Shown here in pieces: positions 34,739 through 42,623 of a stretch of DNA of 64,000 bases. The position numbers were made by a program, and so were the translations under genes. The notes below the pieces were generated by a model that did not search any database, was not told the origin of the DNA, and was given only the letters and a program-made list of their open reading frames with translations. This DNA comes from Duganella aquatilis. GTDB taxonomy: Bacteria > Pseudomonadota > Gammaproteobacteria > Burkholderiales > Burkholderiaceae_D. The stretch spans positions 884,476 to 948,475 of the forward strand of contig NZ_WKJL01000001.1 of NCBI RefSeq assembly GCF_009674565.1. Direction: 5' to 3'. Position 1 is the first letter of the stretch. Each line of letters begins with the position of its first letter.

Positions 34739-36199
34739 ATGAACGTTAAAAAATTTACCGCACCGACTTCCCGCGAAGCGCTGCGCAAAGTCCGCGAATC
34801 CCTCGGCCCCGACGCCGTGATCCTGTCCAATCGCCAGTCCGACGGCGTGGTGGAAATCCTCGCGCTGGCTAATGACGATGCCGCCTCGCTGGCCATGCCA
34901 GCCCCTCATTCGCCGATGGCCGAACCAGCACCGTCGCTGGACCTGGGCGCGGTCACCGCCGTGCCGTCCACCGGCGGCCGCGTGGAACCACGTTTTGACG
35001 AAGAACCGCACCGCGCGCCGGTGATGGCCGCCATGCCGGCCAGCCTGCCGCCGCAGCCGCAACGCCGCGTGGTTGCCTCGCACTCGTCGCTGGCCACCAA
35101 GGTCGCCGCCGCCGCGCCGGCCCCAACGCCTGCCCCGGCGCCAGTCGCAGCGCAGCCGAAAGCCGCGCCAGCGATCGACGCCAGCCAGATCGCCGCCATG
35201 GTCAGCGCCGCCGTCGCCAGCGCCAAGGAAAACGCCGCCGCCGAAATGAGCGGCATGATGAATGAAATCCGCGCCATGCGCGGCATGATGGAAACCCAGC
35301 TGGCCGAACTGTCGTGGGGCGCGACCCAGGCGCGCGAACCGCAGAAGACCGCCGTGCTGCGCGAAATGCTGGCGGCCGGCTTCTCGGCCAGCCTGGCGCG
35401 CTACCTGATCGAAAAACTGCCGGCCGGCCGCGATGCCGCCGACAGCCTGCGCTGGATCAAGACCGTCCTCACGCGCAACCTGCAAACCATGGCCAACGAA
35501 GACGCGCTGATCGACCAGGGCGGCGTGTTCGCGCTGGTCGGCCCGACCGGCGTCGGCAAGACCACCAGCACCGCCAAGCTGGCCGCGCGCTGCGTGATGC
35601 GCCACGGCCCGGACAAGCTGGCCCTGATCACCACCGACGCCTACCGGATCGGCGCCCACGAACAACTGCGCATCTACGGCAAGATCCTCGGCGTGATGGT
35701 GCATTCGGTCAAGGACGAAGCCGACCTGCGCATCGCCCTGAAGGAACTGAAGAACAAGCATACCGTGCTGATCGACACCGTCGGCGTCAGCCAGCGCGAC
35801 CAGATGGTCACCGAGCAGGTGTCGATGCTGCAAGGCGCCGGCGCCCACGTCAAGCGCGTGCTGTGCCTGAACGCCACCGCCACCCAGGAAACCCTGAGCG
35901 AAGTGGTGCGCGCCTACCAAGGCAGCGGCCTGGCCGGCTGCATCATGACCAAGCTGGACGAGGCGGCCGCCATCGGCAACGCGCTCGACGTCGTGATCCG
36001 GCACAAGCTCAACCTGTTCTACGTGTCGAACGGCCAGCGCGTGCCGGAAGACCTGCATCTGGCCGATCCGGCCTACCTGATCGACCGCGCGTTCAAATTG
36101 AAACGCGACATCGTCAACACCCAGTACCTGGATGCCGAACTGCCGCTGCTGATGAGCGGCGCCAACGACAACGCCATGCGCGAGGTGCACCTTGGCTAA
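34739..36199 (+). CDS. flhF: Flagellar biosynthesis SRP-type GTPase FlhF
   Basis: A 486-residue SRP-family GTPase. A basic N-terminal segment (MNVKKFTAPTSREALRKVRE) leads to a Pro/Ala-rich linker (about 85-150). A helical N-domain and the G-domain follow, with P-loop GPTGVGKTT (268-276), DTVGVSQRD and TKLDEA. FlhF positions the first flagellar ring at the pole. It is paired with flhG, whose TTG start lies inside the flhF 3' end (8-bp overlap). Confidence 0.96.
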   Translation: MNVKKFTAPTSREALRKVRESLGPDAVILSNRQSDGVVEILALANDDAASLAMPAPHSPMAEPAPSLDLGAVTAVPSTGGRVEPRFDEEPHRAPVMAAMPASLPPQPQRRVVASHSSLATKVAAAAPAPTPAPAPVAAQPKAAPAIDASQIAAMVSAAVASAKENAAAEMSGMMNEIRAMRGMMETQLAELSWGATQAREPQKTAVLREMLAAGFSASLARYLIEKLPAGRDAADSLRWIKTVLTRNLQTMANEDALIDQGGVFALVGPTGVGKTTSTAKLAARCVMRHGPDKLALITTDAYRIGAHEQLRIYGKILGVMVHSVKDEADLRIALKELKNKHTVLIDTVGVSQRDQMVTEQVSMLQGAGAHVKRVLCLNATATQETLSEVVRAYQGSGLAGCIMTKLDEAAAIGNALDVVIRHKLNLFYVSNGQRVPEDLHLADPAYLIDRAFKLKRDIVNTQYLDAELPLLMSGANDNAMREVHLG

Positions 36200-37016
36200 T
36201 TTCGATTTCGACCAGGCGGAGGGCCTGCGCCGCATGCTGGCCGGGGCGCAGCCCCGCATCGTCACCTTCCTGTCGGCCAACCCGCAGGACGACAAGGGCG
36301 CCATGCTGGTCAACCTGGGCGCCTCGCTGGCCCGGGCCGGCAACGACGTGCTGATCGTCGACGCCTGCGCCAGCGCCCACGGCGTGGCCTCGCGGCTCGG
36401 CGTCGACGGCGGCCACAGCCTGCTGAACGTGGCGCGCCAGGAGTGCGCGCTGAACCAGGTGATCCACGCCGTGCCGCAGGGCTTTTCGGTGGCCTCGATG
36501 ACCCGCGGCGCGGCGCGCTCCGGTCCGGACGAGACGCGCCGCCTGGCCAAGGCCTTCGACGTGCTGGCCAAGCAGACCGGCATGGTGCTGGTCGACGGCG
36601 AGTTCGACGGCGAAGCGTTCCCGGTGCCGATCATGGCCAGCTCGGAAATCGTGGTACAAGTTTCCAATAGCGCTACCTCGATCAAGGCTGCGTACAGTAT
36701 GATTAAGCGGCTGAACCAGGAACTGGGCCGGCGGCCGTTCGGAATTCTGGTCACCGGCGCCTCGGAAGACGAAGCCCGGGTGGTTTACGATAATATGGCA
36801 CAGGCAGCAAGCCGATATCTGGCCGTCAATCTGGTGTCGATGGGCTCGGTGCCCGCGGATGAGTACCTGCAACGTGCGGCGCGCTTGGGGCGCGCGGTGG
36901 TCGATGCATTTCCGCTGGCCGGGGCTTCGGTGGCGTTTCGTCAACTGGCGGGGCGCTTCGCGCTGGCAGGCTCGCCTTCTTTCCGTGCGGGGAGCGGCAA
37001 CCATTTCAGTGCTTAA
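36192..37016 (+). CDS. flhG: FlhG/FleN-like MinD-family protein with degenerate Walker A
   Basis: A 274-residue MinD/ParA-like protein, partner of FlhF in setting flagellar number. It starts with TTG at 36192 (GAGGTG upstream) and begins with the FDQAEGLRRML helix that contacts FlhF. Where MinD-type proteins carry SGKGGVGKT, this one reads SANPQDDKGA (28-37): only one Lys survives and the GK(T/S) is lost. The switch I/II regions are also altered (VDACASAHGVAS; LVDGEFDGEAF). The C-terminal amphipathic part is kept. It is probably not an ordinary ATPase, although it may still be a FlhF regulator. Confidence 0.9.
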   Translation: MANFDFDQAEGLRRMLAGAQPRIVTFLSANPQDDKGAMLVNLGASLARAGNDVLIVDACASAHGVASRLGVDGGHSLLNVARQECALNQVIHAVPQGFSVASMTRGAARSGPDETRRLAKAFDVLAKQTGMVLVDGEFDGEAFPVPIMASSEIVVQVSNSATSIKAAYSMIKRLNQELGRRPFGILVTGASEDEARVVYDNMAQAASRYLAVNLVSMGSVPADEYLQRAARLGRAVVDAFPLAGASVAFRQLAGRFALAGSPSFRAGSGNHFSA

Positions 37017-37036
37017 TTAATAAAAAAACTATTCGA

Positions 37037-37768
37037 ATGTACACGGTAAAAGGGAAAGCGGACAAGGACACTTTGCTGACGGAGCATATGCCGTTGGTCA
37101 AGCGCCTGGCCCACCACATGAAGGCGAAACTGCCGCCCAGCGTCGAAGTCGACGATCTGGTGCAAGCCGGAATGATCGGCCTGCTCGACGCCATCAGCCG
37201 TTACGAAGAAACCCACGGTGCGCAATTCGAAACCTATGCGGTGCTGCGCATCCGCGGCGCCATGCTGGACGAACTGCGCAACAGCGACTGGCTGCCGCGT
37301 TCGCTGCGCCAGAACATGCGCAAGGTCGAAGCCGCCATGTCGACGCTGCAGCAGCGCCTGGGCCGGCCGCCGAGCGAATCGGAAGTGGCCAAGTCGCTCA
37401 AGCTGTCGCTGGCCGACTACCAGGAAATGCTGGGCGACGGCGGCGGCCACCAATTGGTGTACTACGAAGATTTCCACGACGACGACGGCAACGACAGCTT
37501 CCTCGACCGTTACGCCTCGGACGAGGACGCCGACCCGCTGCGCTCGCTGCTGGACGGCGACTTCCGCCAGGCCGTGATCGACGCCATCGACATGCTGCCC
37601 GAGCGCGAGAAGATGCTGATGGGGCTGTACTACGAAGAGGAGCTCAACTTGAAAGAAATCGGCGCCGTGATGGGAGTATCCGAATCGCGCGTATCGCAGT
37701 TGCATACGCAGGCTGTGGCGCGGCTGCGCGCCTCACTCCGGGAGCGGTCTTGGACTGGGCCAGCGTAG
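37037..37768 (+). CDS. fliA: Flagellar sigma factor FliA (sigma-28)
   Basis: A 243-residue group 3 sigma factor. Region 2 carries LVKRLAHHMKAKLP and VDDLVQAGMIGLLDAISRYE. Region 3 follows with SEVAKSL, and region 4 has LPEREKMLMGLYYEEELNLKEIGAVMGVSESRVSQLHTQA-like sequence. The start codon at 37037 lacks a clear ribosome site. It directs late flagellar genes and is inhibited by FlgM, whose gene here has a sigma-28 promoter. The 3' end overlaps motC by 19 bp. Confidence 0.96.
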   Translation: MYTVKGKADKDTLLTEHMPLVKRLAHHMKAKLPPSVEVDDLVQAGMIGLLDAISRYEETHGAQFETYAVLRIRGAMLDELRNSDWLPRSLRQNMRKVEAAMSTLQQRLGRPPSESEVAKSLKLSLADYQEMLGDGGGHQLVYYEDFHDDDGNDSFLDRYASDEDADPLRSLLDGDFRQAVIDAIDMLPEREKMLMGLYYEEELNLKEIGAVMGVSESRVSQLHTQAVARLRASLRERSWTGPA

Positions 37769-38496
37769 CCGGCGTCCTCCTGGCGCTGGCCGGCGTGATC
37801 GTCGGCCAGATGCTGGAGGGCGGCAAGGTCACTTCCTTGCTGCAACCGGCGGCGTTCGCGATTGTGGTGATCGGCACCTTTGGCGCCGTGCTGCTGCAAA
37901 CCCGTTTCAAGACCTTTGTGCGCGGCCTGCGCATGCTGCGGCTGGTGTTCGCGCCGCCGCAGGACACCCGCGCCGCGCTGGCGCGCGAGATCAACGCCTG
38001 GAACCTGGCGGCGCGGCGCGACGGCCTGCTGTCGCTGGAGCGCTACATGCTGTCGTCCAAGGACCAGTTCAACGTCAAGGGCCTGCGCCTGATCGTCGAC
38101 GGCATCGCGCCGGAAAAGCTGCGCCAGCTGCTCGACACCGAAATCACCGCTTATGAAACGGCCGAGCGCCAGGCGGTGCGCATCTGGGAATCGGCGGCCG
38201 GCTATTCGCCCACCATCGGCATCCTGGGCGCCGTGCTGGGCCTGATCCACGTGATGGAAAACCTGACCGACCCGAGCAAGCTGGGGGCCGGCATCGCGGT
38301 GGCGTTCGTCTCGACCATCTACGGCGTCGGCCTGGCCAACCTGTTCTTCTACCCGATCGCCAACAAGCTGAAAGCCATCGTCACGCAGGCGGTGCACCAG
38401 CAGGAGATCGCGGCGGCGGTGTTCTACGACATCGCCACCGGCGACCACACGCGCGTCATCGACGAGCGCATCGCCACGCTGATGCGGGAGCACTGA
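37750..38496 (+). CDS. motC: Flagellar motor protein MotC (MotA family)
   Basis: A 248-residue stator component with four membrane helices (about 5-22, 30-50, 150-172, 180-205). The MotA signatures are GYSPTIGILGAVLGLIHVM and AFVSTIYGVGLANLFFYPIANKL. The start is TTG at 37750 behind GGGAG, inside the fliA frame. In Pseudomonas and related groups MotCD is an alternative stator for high-load movement and swarming. It is paired with motD 1 nt downstream. Confidence 0.93.
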   Translation: MDWASVAGVLLALAGVIVGQMLEGGKVTSLLQPAAFAIVVIGTFGAVLLQTRFKTFVRGLRMLRLVFAPPQDTRAALAREINAWNLAARRDGLLSLERYMLSSKDQFNVKGLRLIVDGIAPEKLRQLLDTEITAYETAERQAVRIWESAAGYSPTIGILGAVLGLIHVMENLTDPSKLGAGIAVAFVSTIYGVGLANLFFYPIANKLKAIVTQAVHQQEIAAAVFYDIATGDHTRVIDERIATLMREH

Positions 38497-38497
38497 C

Positions 38498-39271
38498 ATG
38501 CAATACCGGCGCGCCCGCAGGAAATTCGACGACGAACCCGAGAACCATGAACGCTGGCTGATTTCCTACGCCGACTTCATCACGCTGCTGTTCGCCTTCT
38601 TTGTCGTCATGTATGCGATTTCGGCGGTCAACATCGGCAAGTACAAGATCTTTTCCGACGCCCTCGGCGACGCCTTCGGCGGCAAGGGCGCGGCCACGCC
38701 GATCAACACCCAGGTGCCGAACCTGCCGATACCGAACCCGGCGCTGAAGCGCCGCACCGAACTGCTGCGCAAGGAAAAAGAGCAGATGACCAAGCTGGCG
38801 CAGGACCTGTTGTCGACCATGGCGCCGCTGGTCAAGGAAGGCAAGGTGCGGGTCACGCAGAACAGCCGCGGCGTCAGCGTCGAGATCAACGCCTCGGTGC
38901 TGTTCGATCCGGGCGAGGCGCGCCTGATGCCGGAATCGGTGGAGGCGCTGCGCGCCGTCGCCAGCCTGCTCAAGGCCGACAGCCACAGCGTGCAGGTGGA
39001 AGGGCATACCGACAACCAGCCGATCGCCAATCCGCGTTATCCGTCCAACTGGGAGCTGTCGGCGGTGCGCGCCAGCAGCGTGGTGCGCCTGTTCATCGAC
39101 GCCGGCGTGGCGCCGGAGCGGCTGACGGCGGTGGGCTTCAGCGCCAACCAGCCGGTGGCCGGCAACGACACGGCGCAAGGCCGCGCGCGCAATCGCCGCG
39201 TGGCGGTGACGATACTGTCGGGGATACCTGATCCTGCCACCGAACTGCCGACCGTGTTGCCGGCGCAGTAG
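38498..39271 (+). CDS. motD: Flagellar motor protein MotD (MotB family)
   Basis: A 257-residue stator partner. A single N-terminal membrane helix begins with the conserved proton-binding Asp-26 in SYADFITLLFAFF. A plug/linker region is followed by the OmpA-like peptidoglycan-binding domain (about 130-245) with VEGHTDNQPIANPRYPSNWELS and RNRRVAV. It anchors the stator to the cell wall. Adjacent to motC with 1-nt spacing. Confidence 0.94.
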   Translation: MQYRRARRKFDDEPENHERWLISYADFITLLFAFFVVMYAISAVNIGKYKIFSDALGDAFGGKGAATPINTQVPNLPIPNPALKRRTELLRKEKEQMTKLAQDLLSTMAPLVKEGKVRVTQNSRGVSVEINASVLFDPGEARLMPESVEALRAVASLLKADSHSVQVEGHTDNQPIANPRYPSNWELSAVRASSVVRLFIDAGVAPERLTAVGFSANQPVAGNDTAQGRARNRRVAVTILSGIPDPATELPTVLPAQ

Positions 39272-39287
39272 CGATCAGCGCGAAGGC

Positions 39288-39764
39288 TTAGCCGGCCAGG
39301 AAGCCGCGGCTGCGCGGCAGGGTGGTGGTGATGCCGCCGGGGCCGTAGAAATTATTATTGGTCGAACCCTGCGGGCGCAAGGCTTGCAGCGCATCCTGGG
39401 TGTGTCCCATCTGCTTGTTGATCAGCATGCCGTTGACGCGGTTCAGTTCCTTGGCGTCGCGCGTGTGCTGCAGCAGCGCCGACCACAGGGTGGCCGATTC
39501 GTCGCGCGCCTCGCCGCTGGCGGCGATCCATGCGTCCATGCCGGCTTCCTCGGCGGGAAAGCCGCATTTGCCCAGCGAGCGGTGACGTTGCGCGGACAAC
39601 AGGGTCATTTGCGTGACCAGCGCGGTTTTGCGGGTGGTGACGGCCGGCAGGCCTTCCATATCCGCCGCCACCAGCAGTTGCTGCTCCTGGCGCAGCACAT
39701 CGAGCAAGGTTGCCATGATGTGCGCTTCTTCGCGCAGGCTGTTCAGCGGGGTGACGGTGGTCAT
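39288..39764 (-). CDS. flgN: Flagellar export chaperone FlgN
   Basis: A 158-residue helical protein with the FlgN pattern: an N-terminal long helix (LREEAHIMATLLDVLRQEQQLL) and a C-terminal amphipathic helix ending in QALRPQGSTNNNFYGPGG. It chaperones FlgK and FlgL, both encoded in this window. I chose the ATG at 39764 with AGGA just upstream; an ATG at 39770 is possible. It is 7 bp downstream of flgM. Confidence 0.88.
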   Translation of the reverse strand: MTTVTPLNSLREEAHIMATLLDVLRQEQQLLVAADMEGLPAVTTRKTALVTQMTLLSAQRHRSLGKCGFPAEEAGMDAWIAASGEARDESATLWSALLQHTRDAKELNRVNGMLINKQMGHTQDALQALRPQGSTNNNFYGPGGITTTLPRSRGFLAG

Positions 39765-39771
39765 GATCATC

Positions 39772-40089
39772 CTATCGTTTTCTTGAGTGCAGCAGATCCT
39801 TGACGGTATCCAGCAAGCCATCCGCTACTTTTTCCGAGTTGACCTGGAACTGGCCATCGGCGATTGCCAACTTGATGCGTTCGACTTTCTTGGTGTCGAA
39901 CACCGCGTTGGCGCCGCTGGCAGAACTGGCCGCCATTGCCTGGCCTTGCGAGGACAGGCGCACATTATCCGAGGCGACATTCGCCGGCGCCGCTTCGGCT
40001 GCCTTGTCGGCGCCACGCGCGGTGGAGCCGGTGGCAGCAGGCGTCGACGGCAAGCCTGGCGTGCTCTTGAGTGTATCGTTAATTTTCAC
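39772..40089 (-). CDS. flgM: Anti-sigma-28 factor FlgM
   Basis: A 105-residue protein, unstructured N-terminally. The C-terminal FliA-binding helices (DTKKVERIKLAIADGQFQVN, then VADGLLDTVKDLL) match the family. The start is GTG at 40089 behind AAGGA; the overlapping ATG gives only a two-codon frame. FlgM holds FliA inactive until it is exported through the finished hook. It has its own sigma-28 promoter just upstream. Confidence 0.92.
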   Translation of the reverse strand: MKINDTLKSTPGLPSTPAATGSTARGADKAAEAAPANVASDNVRLSSQGQAMAASSASGANAVFDTKKVERIKLAIADGQFQVNSEKVADGLLDTVKDLLHSRKR

Positions 40090-40136
40090 AGCATTTCCTT
40101 CTCAGCTAGGAGTACGAAACTCCGGGATCTGAGTCG

Positions 40137-40163
40137 GTAACGGCGATTTGGCCGCAAACTTTA
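40137..40163 (-). promoter_or_regulatory. Sigma-28 (FliA) promoter of flgM
   Basis: Read on the minus strand: TAAAGTTT, 11 bp, GCCGTTAC. This is a match at 14 of 16 positions to the consensus TAAAGTTT-N11-GCCGATAA with exact spacing, 48 bp before the flgM start. Confidence 0.85.
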
Positions 40164-40185
40164 GCCACTTTTGTCTGACTACCAA

Positions 40186-40890
40186 TCAAAACGCCACCTC
40201 CACCATGCCGCCATTCTTGGCGATGCCGGTGATCTGCTGGCCGTTGCCGGTTTTGACCTGCACCACCTGGCCGTCGCCGGCCGTGCTCATCGCGCGGCCC
40301 TCGGCCGACACGCTGAAGCCGTTGCCGCTCGATACCAGCCGCACCAGCTGGCCGGACTGCACCACCGGCTTGCTGCGCAGCGTGTCGAGGCGCAAAGGCG
40401 TTCCTGGCGGCAACGACACCGTGGCGCTGCGGCCGATCACCTGGCTGGCGTCGGTCGCTATGCCTGGCGGCAACATTGTCAGATCGCCCTTGAGCACCGT
40501 CAGCTGGTTGGCGTCGATCGGCTGGCCCTGTACCAGCGGCGCGGCGGCAGCGATGTAGTCGCCCACCACCGTCACGTTGGCTTGAATATATACCGTCCAC
40601 GCCGAAGGTGTCGCACAGCGCACGCCCACCGTGGTTTTGCCCCAGGCGCGGGCACCGGGCATGAAGAAAGCTTGCGGAGCGGGGCAGGCGGCCAGGTTGA
40701 TGCGCGGATCGACGGCGCCGACGCTGACCGTCACCTGGCCCGGCAGGCCGCCGGCCTGCAGCTGCAGGAACTCCTCGACCGTGCTTTTGAGGGCGGCGAT
40801 GTCCTGACGGCCGCCCTGGGCGGTCGCGGTGCCGCTGCTGGCACCGAGTGCGGCAGCCAACAGTGCGGTAGTGAGCAGACGTGGTTTCAT
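40186..40890 (-). CDS. flgA: Flagellar P-ring assembly protein FlgA
   Basis: A 234-residue periplasmic chaperone with an N-terminal signal peptide (MKPRLLTTALLAAALG, cleavage near ATAQ). It has the SAF-domain C-terminal half (VVGDYIAAAAPLVQGQPIDANQL) and the family end KTGNGQQITGIAKNGGMVEV. It helps FlgI form the P-ring. The start ATG at 40890 was preferred over an upstream ATG 56 codons earlier because it opens the signal peptide. Confidence 0.93.
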   Translation of the reverse strand: MKPRLLTTALLAAALGASSGTATAQGGRQDIAALKSTVEEFLQLQAGGLPGQVTVSVGAVDPRINLAACPAPQAFFMPGARAWGKTTVGVRCATPSAWTVYIQANVTVVGDYIAAAAPLVQGQPIDANQLTVLKGDLTMLPPGIATDASQVIGRSATVSLPPGTPLRLDTLRSKPVVQSGQLVRLVSSGNGFSVSAEGRAMSTAGDGQVVQVKTGNGQQITGIAKNGGMVEVAF

Positions 40891-40907
40891 GGTCGTGGTT
40901 TCCCGTT

Positions 40908-40926
40908 CAATGCTGCCATCATAGTC
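40908..40926 (-). promoter_or_regulatory. Flagellar promoter-like motif before flgA
   Basis: On the minus strand GACTATGATGGCAGCATTG resembles the blocks before flhB and flhF (ATGATGGCAGCAT against ATAATGGCACCAT). It lies 18 bp before the flgA ATG. Confidence 0.3.
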
Positions 40927-41044
40927 TGGCGGCCTGAACTTGAAGCGTTGAATAAGGCGGGAAAAACGGGGCTTATTGCCCGATGGTGGCGGCAGGCAAC
41001 TCCGTATCATCGATCCTGTCATCAATGTGGAAGGGGAGCGCATC

Positions 41045-41473
41045 ATGCTCGGCAACAAACTGGACGATTATTTTCGTTTCAATGAAACCTCACTGAGCCT
41101 GCGGTCGCAGCGCCAGTCGGTGCTCGCCTCCAATATTGCCAACGCGGACACCCCGAATTACAAGGCGCGCGATATCGACTTCAGCAGCGCCATGCAGGCG
41201 GCGCTGGACAAGGCCAATCCGAATGCCCAGCAGACCCTGGCCACCACCGCCGCCAAGCATTTCCCCAACCCCCTGCAAGACGCCGGTACGCTGGCCGACG
41301 GCACGCCGCTGCTGTACCGCGGCGTGATCCAGGGCGCGGTGGACGGCAACACGGTCGACATGGATGTCGAGCGCAACCAGTTTGCCGACAACGGCATCCG
41401 CTACGAGGCCGGGATCACCGCGATCAACGGCCAGATCAAGTCGATGCTGGCGGCGATCCAGTCCGGGAGCTGA
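41045..41473 (+). CDS. flgB: Flagellar proximal rod protein FlgB
   Basis: A 142-residue rod protein with the family N-terminal block [23 protein letters not shown] and a C-terminal helix. The start ATG at 41045 has GGGGAG upstream; an in-frame ATG 23 codons earlier is not supported. First gene of the flgB-L operon, divergent from flgA. Confidence 0.95.
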   Translation: MLGNKLDDYFRFNETSLSLRSQRQSVLASNIANADTPNYKARDIDFSSAMQAALDKANPNAQQTLATTAAKHFPNPLQDAGTLADGTPLLYRGVIQGAVDGNTVDMDVERNQFADNGIRYEAGITAINGQIKSMLAAIQSGS

Positions 41474-41475
41474 TC

Positions 41476-41886
41476 ATGTCACTGTTTAATATTTTTAATG
41501 TTTCCGGTTCGGCCATGAGCGCGCAGTCGCAGCGGCTCAACGTGGTGGCCTCCAACCTGGCCAATGCCGACAGCGCCACCAGCGCCAGCGGCGAAGCCTA
41601 CCGCGCGCGCCAGGTGGTGTTCGAGGCGACCACGCCGACCAACGGCGGTGCCTCCACCGGCGTGCGGGTCAAGCAGGTGGTGGAAGACCAGTCGCCGATG
41701 AAGATGGTGTACGACCCCAAGCATCCGGGCGCCGACGAAAACGGCTATGTGACCATGCCCAACGTCAACGTGGTGGACGAGATGGTCAACATGCTGTCGG
41801 CCTCGCGCTCGTACCAGAACAATGTAGAAACCATGAACGCGGCGAAAACGCTGCTGTTGAAAACCCTGACCATCGGTCAGACGTAA
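41476..41886 (+). CDS. flgC: Flagellar proximal rod protein FlgC
   Basis: A 136-residue rod protein with [18 protein letters not shown] near the N-terminus and [19 protein letters not shown] at the C-terminus, the two helices that form the rod coiled coil. It starts 2 bp after flgB. Confidence 0.95.
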   Translation: MSLFNIFNVSGSAMSAQSQRLNVVASNLANADSATSASGEAYRARQVVFEATTPTNGGASTGVRVKQVVEDQSPMKMVYDPKHPGADENGYVTMPNVNVVDEMVNMLSASRSYQNNVETMNAAKTLLLKTLTIGQT

Positions 41887-41899
41887 ATAAGAGGCCATC

Positions 41900-42598
41900 A
41901 TGACAGTTAGCGGAGTGTTCGACACGCCCAAGGCGGCGGCAGTCAATACCACCACCACGACCAGCACCACCAGCACCGACGACGTCCAGGCGGACCAGGA
42001 CAAGTTCATGAAGCTGCTGGTCACGCAGCTGCAGAACCAGGACCCGTTGAATCCGATGGACAACGCCGCCATGACCAGCCAGCTGGCCCAGCTGTCGACC
42101 GTGACCGGCATCAACAAGGTCAACGCCACGCTGGAATCGCTGCGCACCGACATCGCCAGCACCCAGTCGTCCACCGCGATCAACCTGATCGGCAAGGGCG
42201 TGCTGGTGGAAGGCAAGGGCATTCAGCTCAACAGCTCGACCGCCGACGACGGCACGGTGACCAACTCCAGCGTGTTCGGCGTCGACCTAGCCTCCGATTC
42301 GGAGGCGGTCAGCATCTCGATCCAGGACAGCAGCGGCAAGACCGTGCGCACCATGAGCATGACCAACGCCGAAGCCGGCACCTACCCGATCACCTGGGAC
42401 GGCACCAAGGACGACAAGACCGTGGCCCCGGCCGGCAGCTATACCTTTACCGTGACCGCGTCCACCGCCGGCAGCGCGCTGACCGCGACGCCATTGCAGC
42501 TGGCGGCGGTGGCCAGCGTGTCGACCGGCGCCAGCGGCGTCAAGCTGAATACCTCGCTCGGGCATTTCGCCATGAGCGACATCAAAGAAGTTCTGTAA
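41900..42598 (+). CDS. flgD: Hook assembly scaffolding protein FlgD
   Basis: A 232-residue hook cap. The N-terminal export and polymerisation region has DKFMKLLVTQLQNQDPLNPMDNA, followed by Ig/tudor-like domains with GTYPITWDGTKDD. It caps the growing hook so that FlgE subunits can add, and is later displaced. A Thr-rich stretch (NTTTTTSTTSTDD) near residue 15 is low-complexity. Confidence 0.95.
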   Translation: MTVSGVFDTPKAAAVNTTTTTSTTSTDDVQADQDKFMKLLVTQLQNQDPLNPMDNAAMTSQLAQLSTVTGINKVNATLESLRTDIASTQSSTAINLIGKGVLVEGKGIQLNSSTADDGTVTNSSVFGVDLASDSEAVSISIQDSSGKTVRTMSMTNAEAGTYPITWDGTKDDKTVAPAGSYTFTVTASTAGSALTATPLQLAAVASVSTGASGVKLNTSLGHFAMSDIKEVL

Positions 42599-42623
42599 GC
42601 AGTCATCACCATAGGGGAATACC

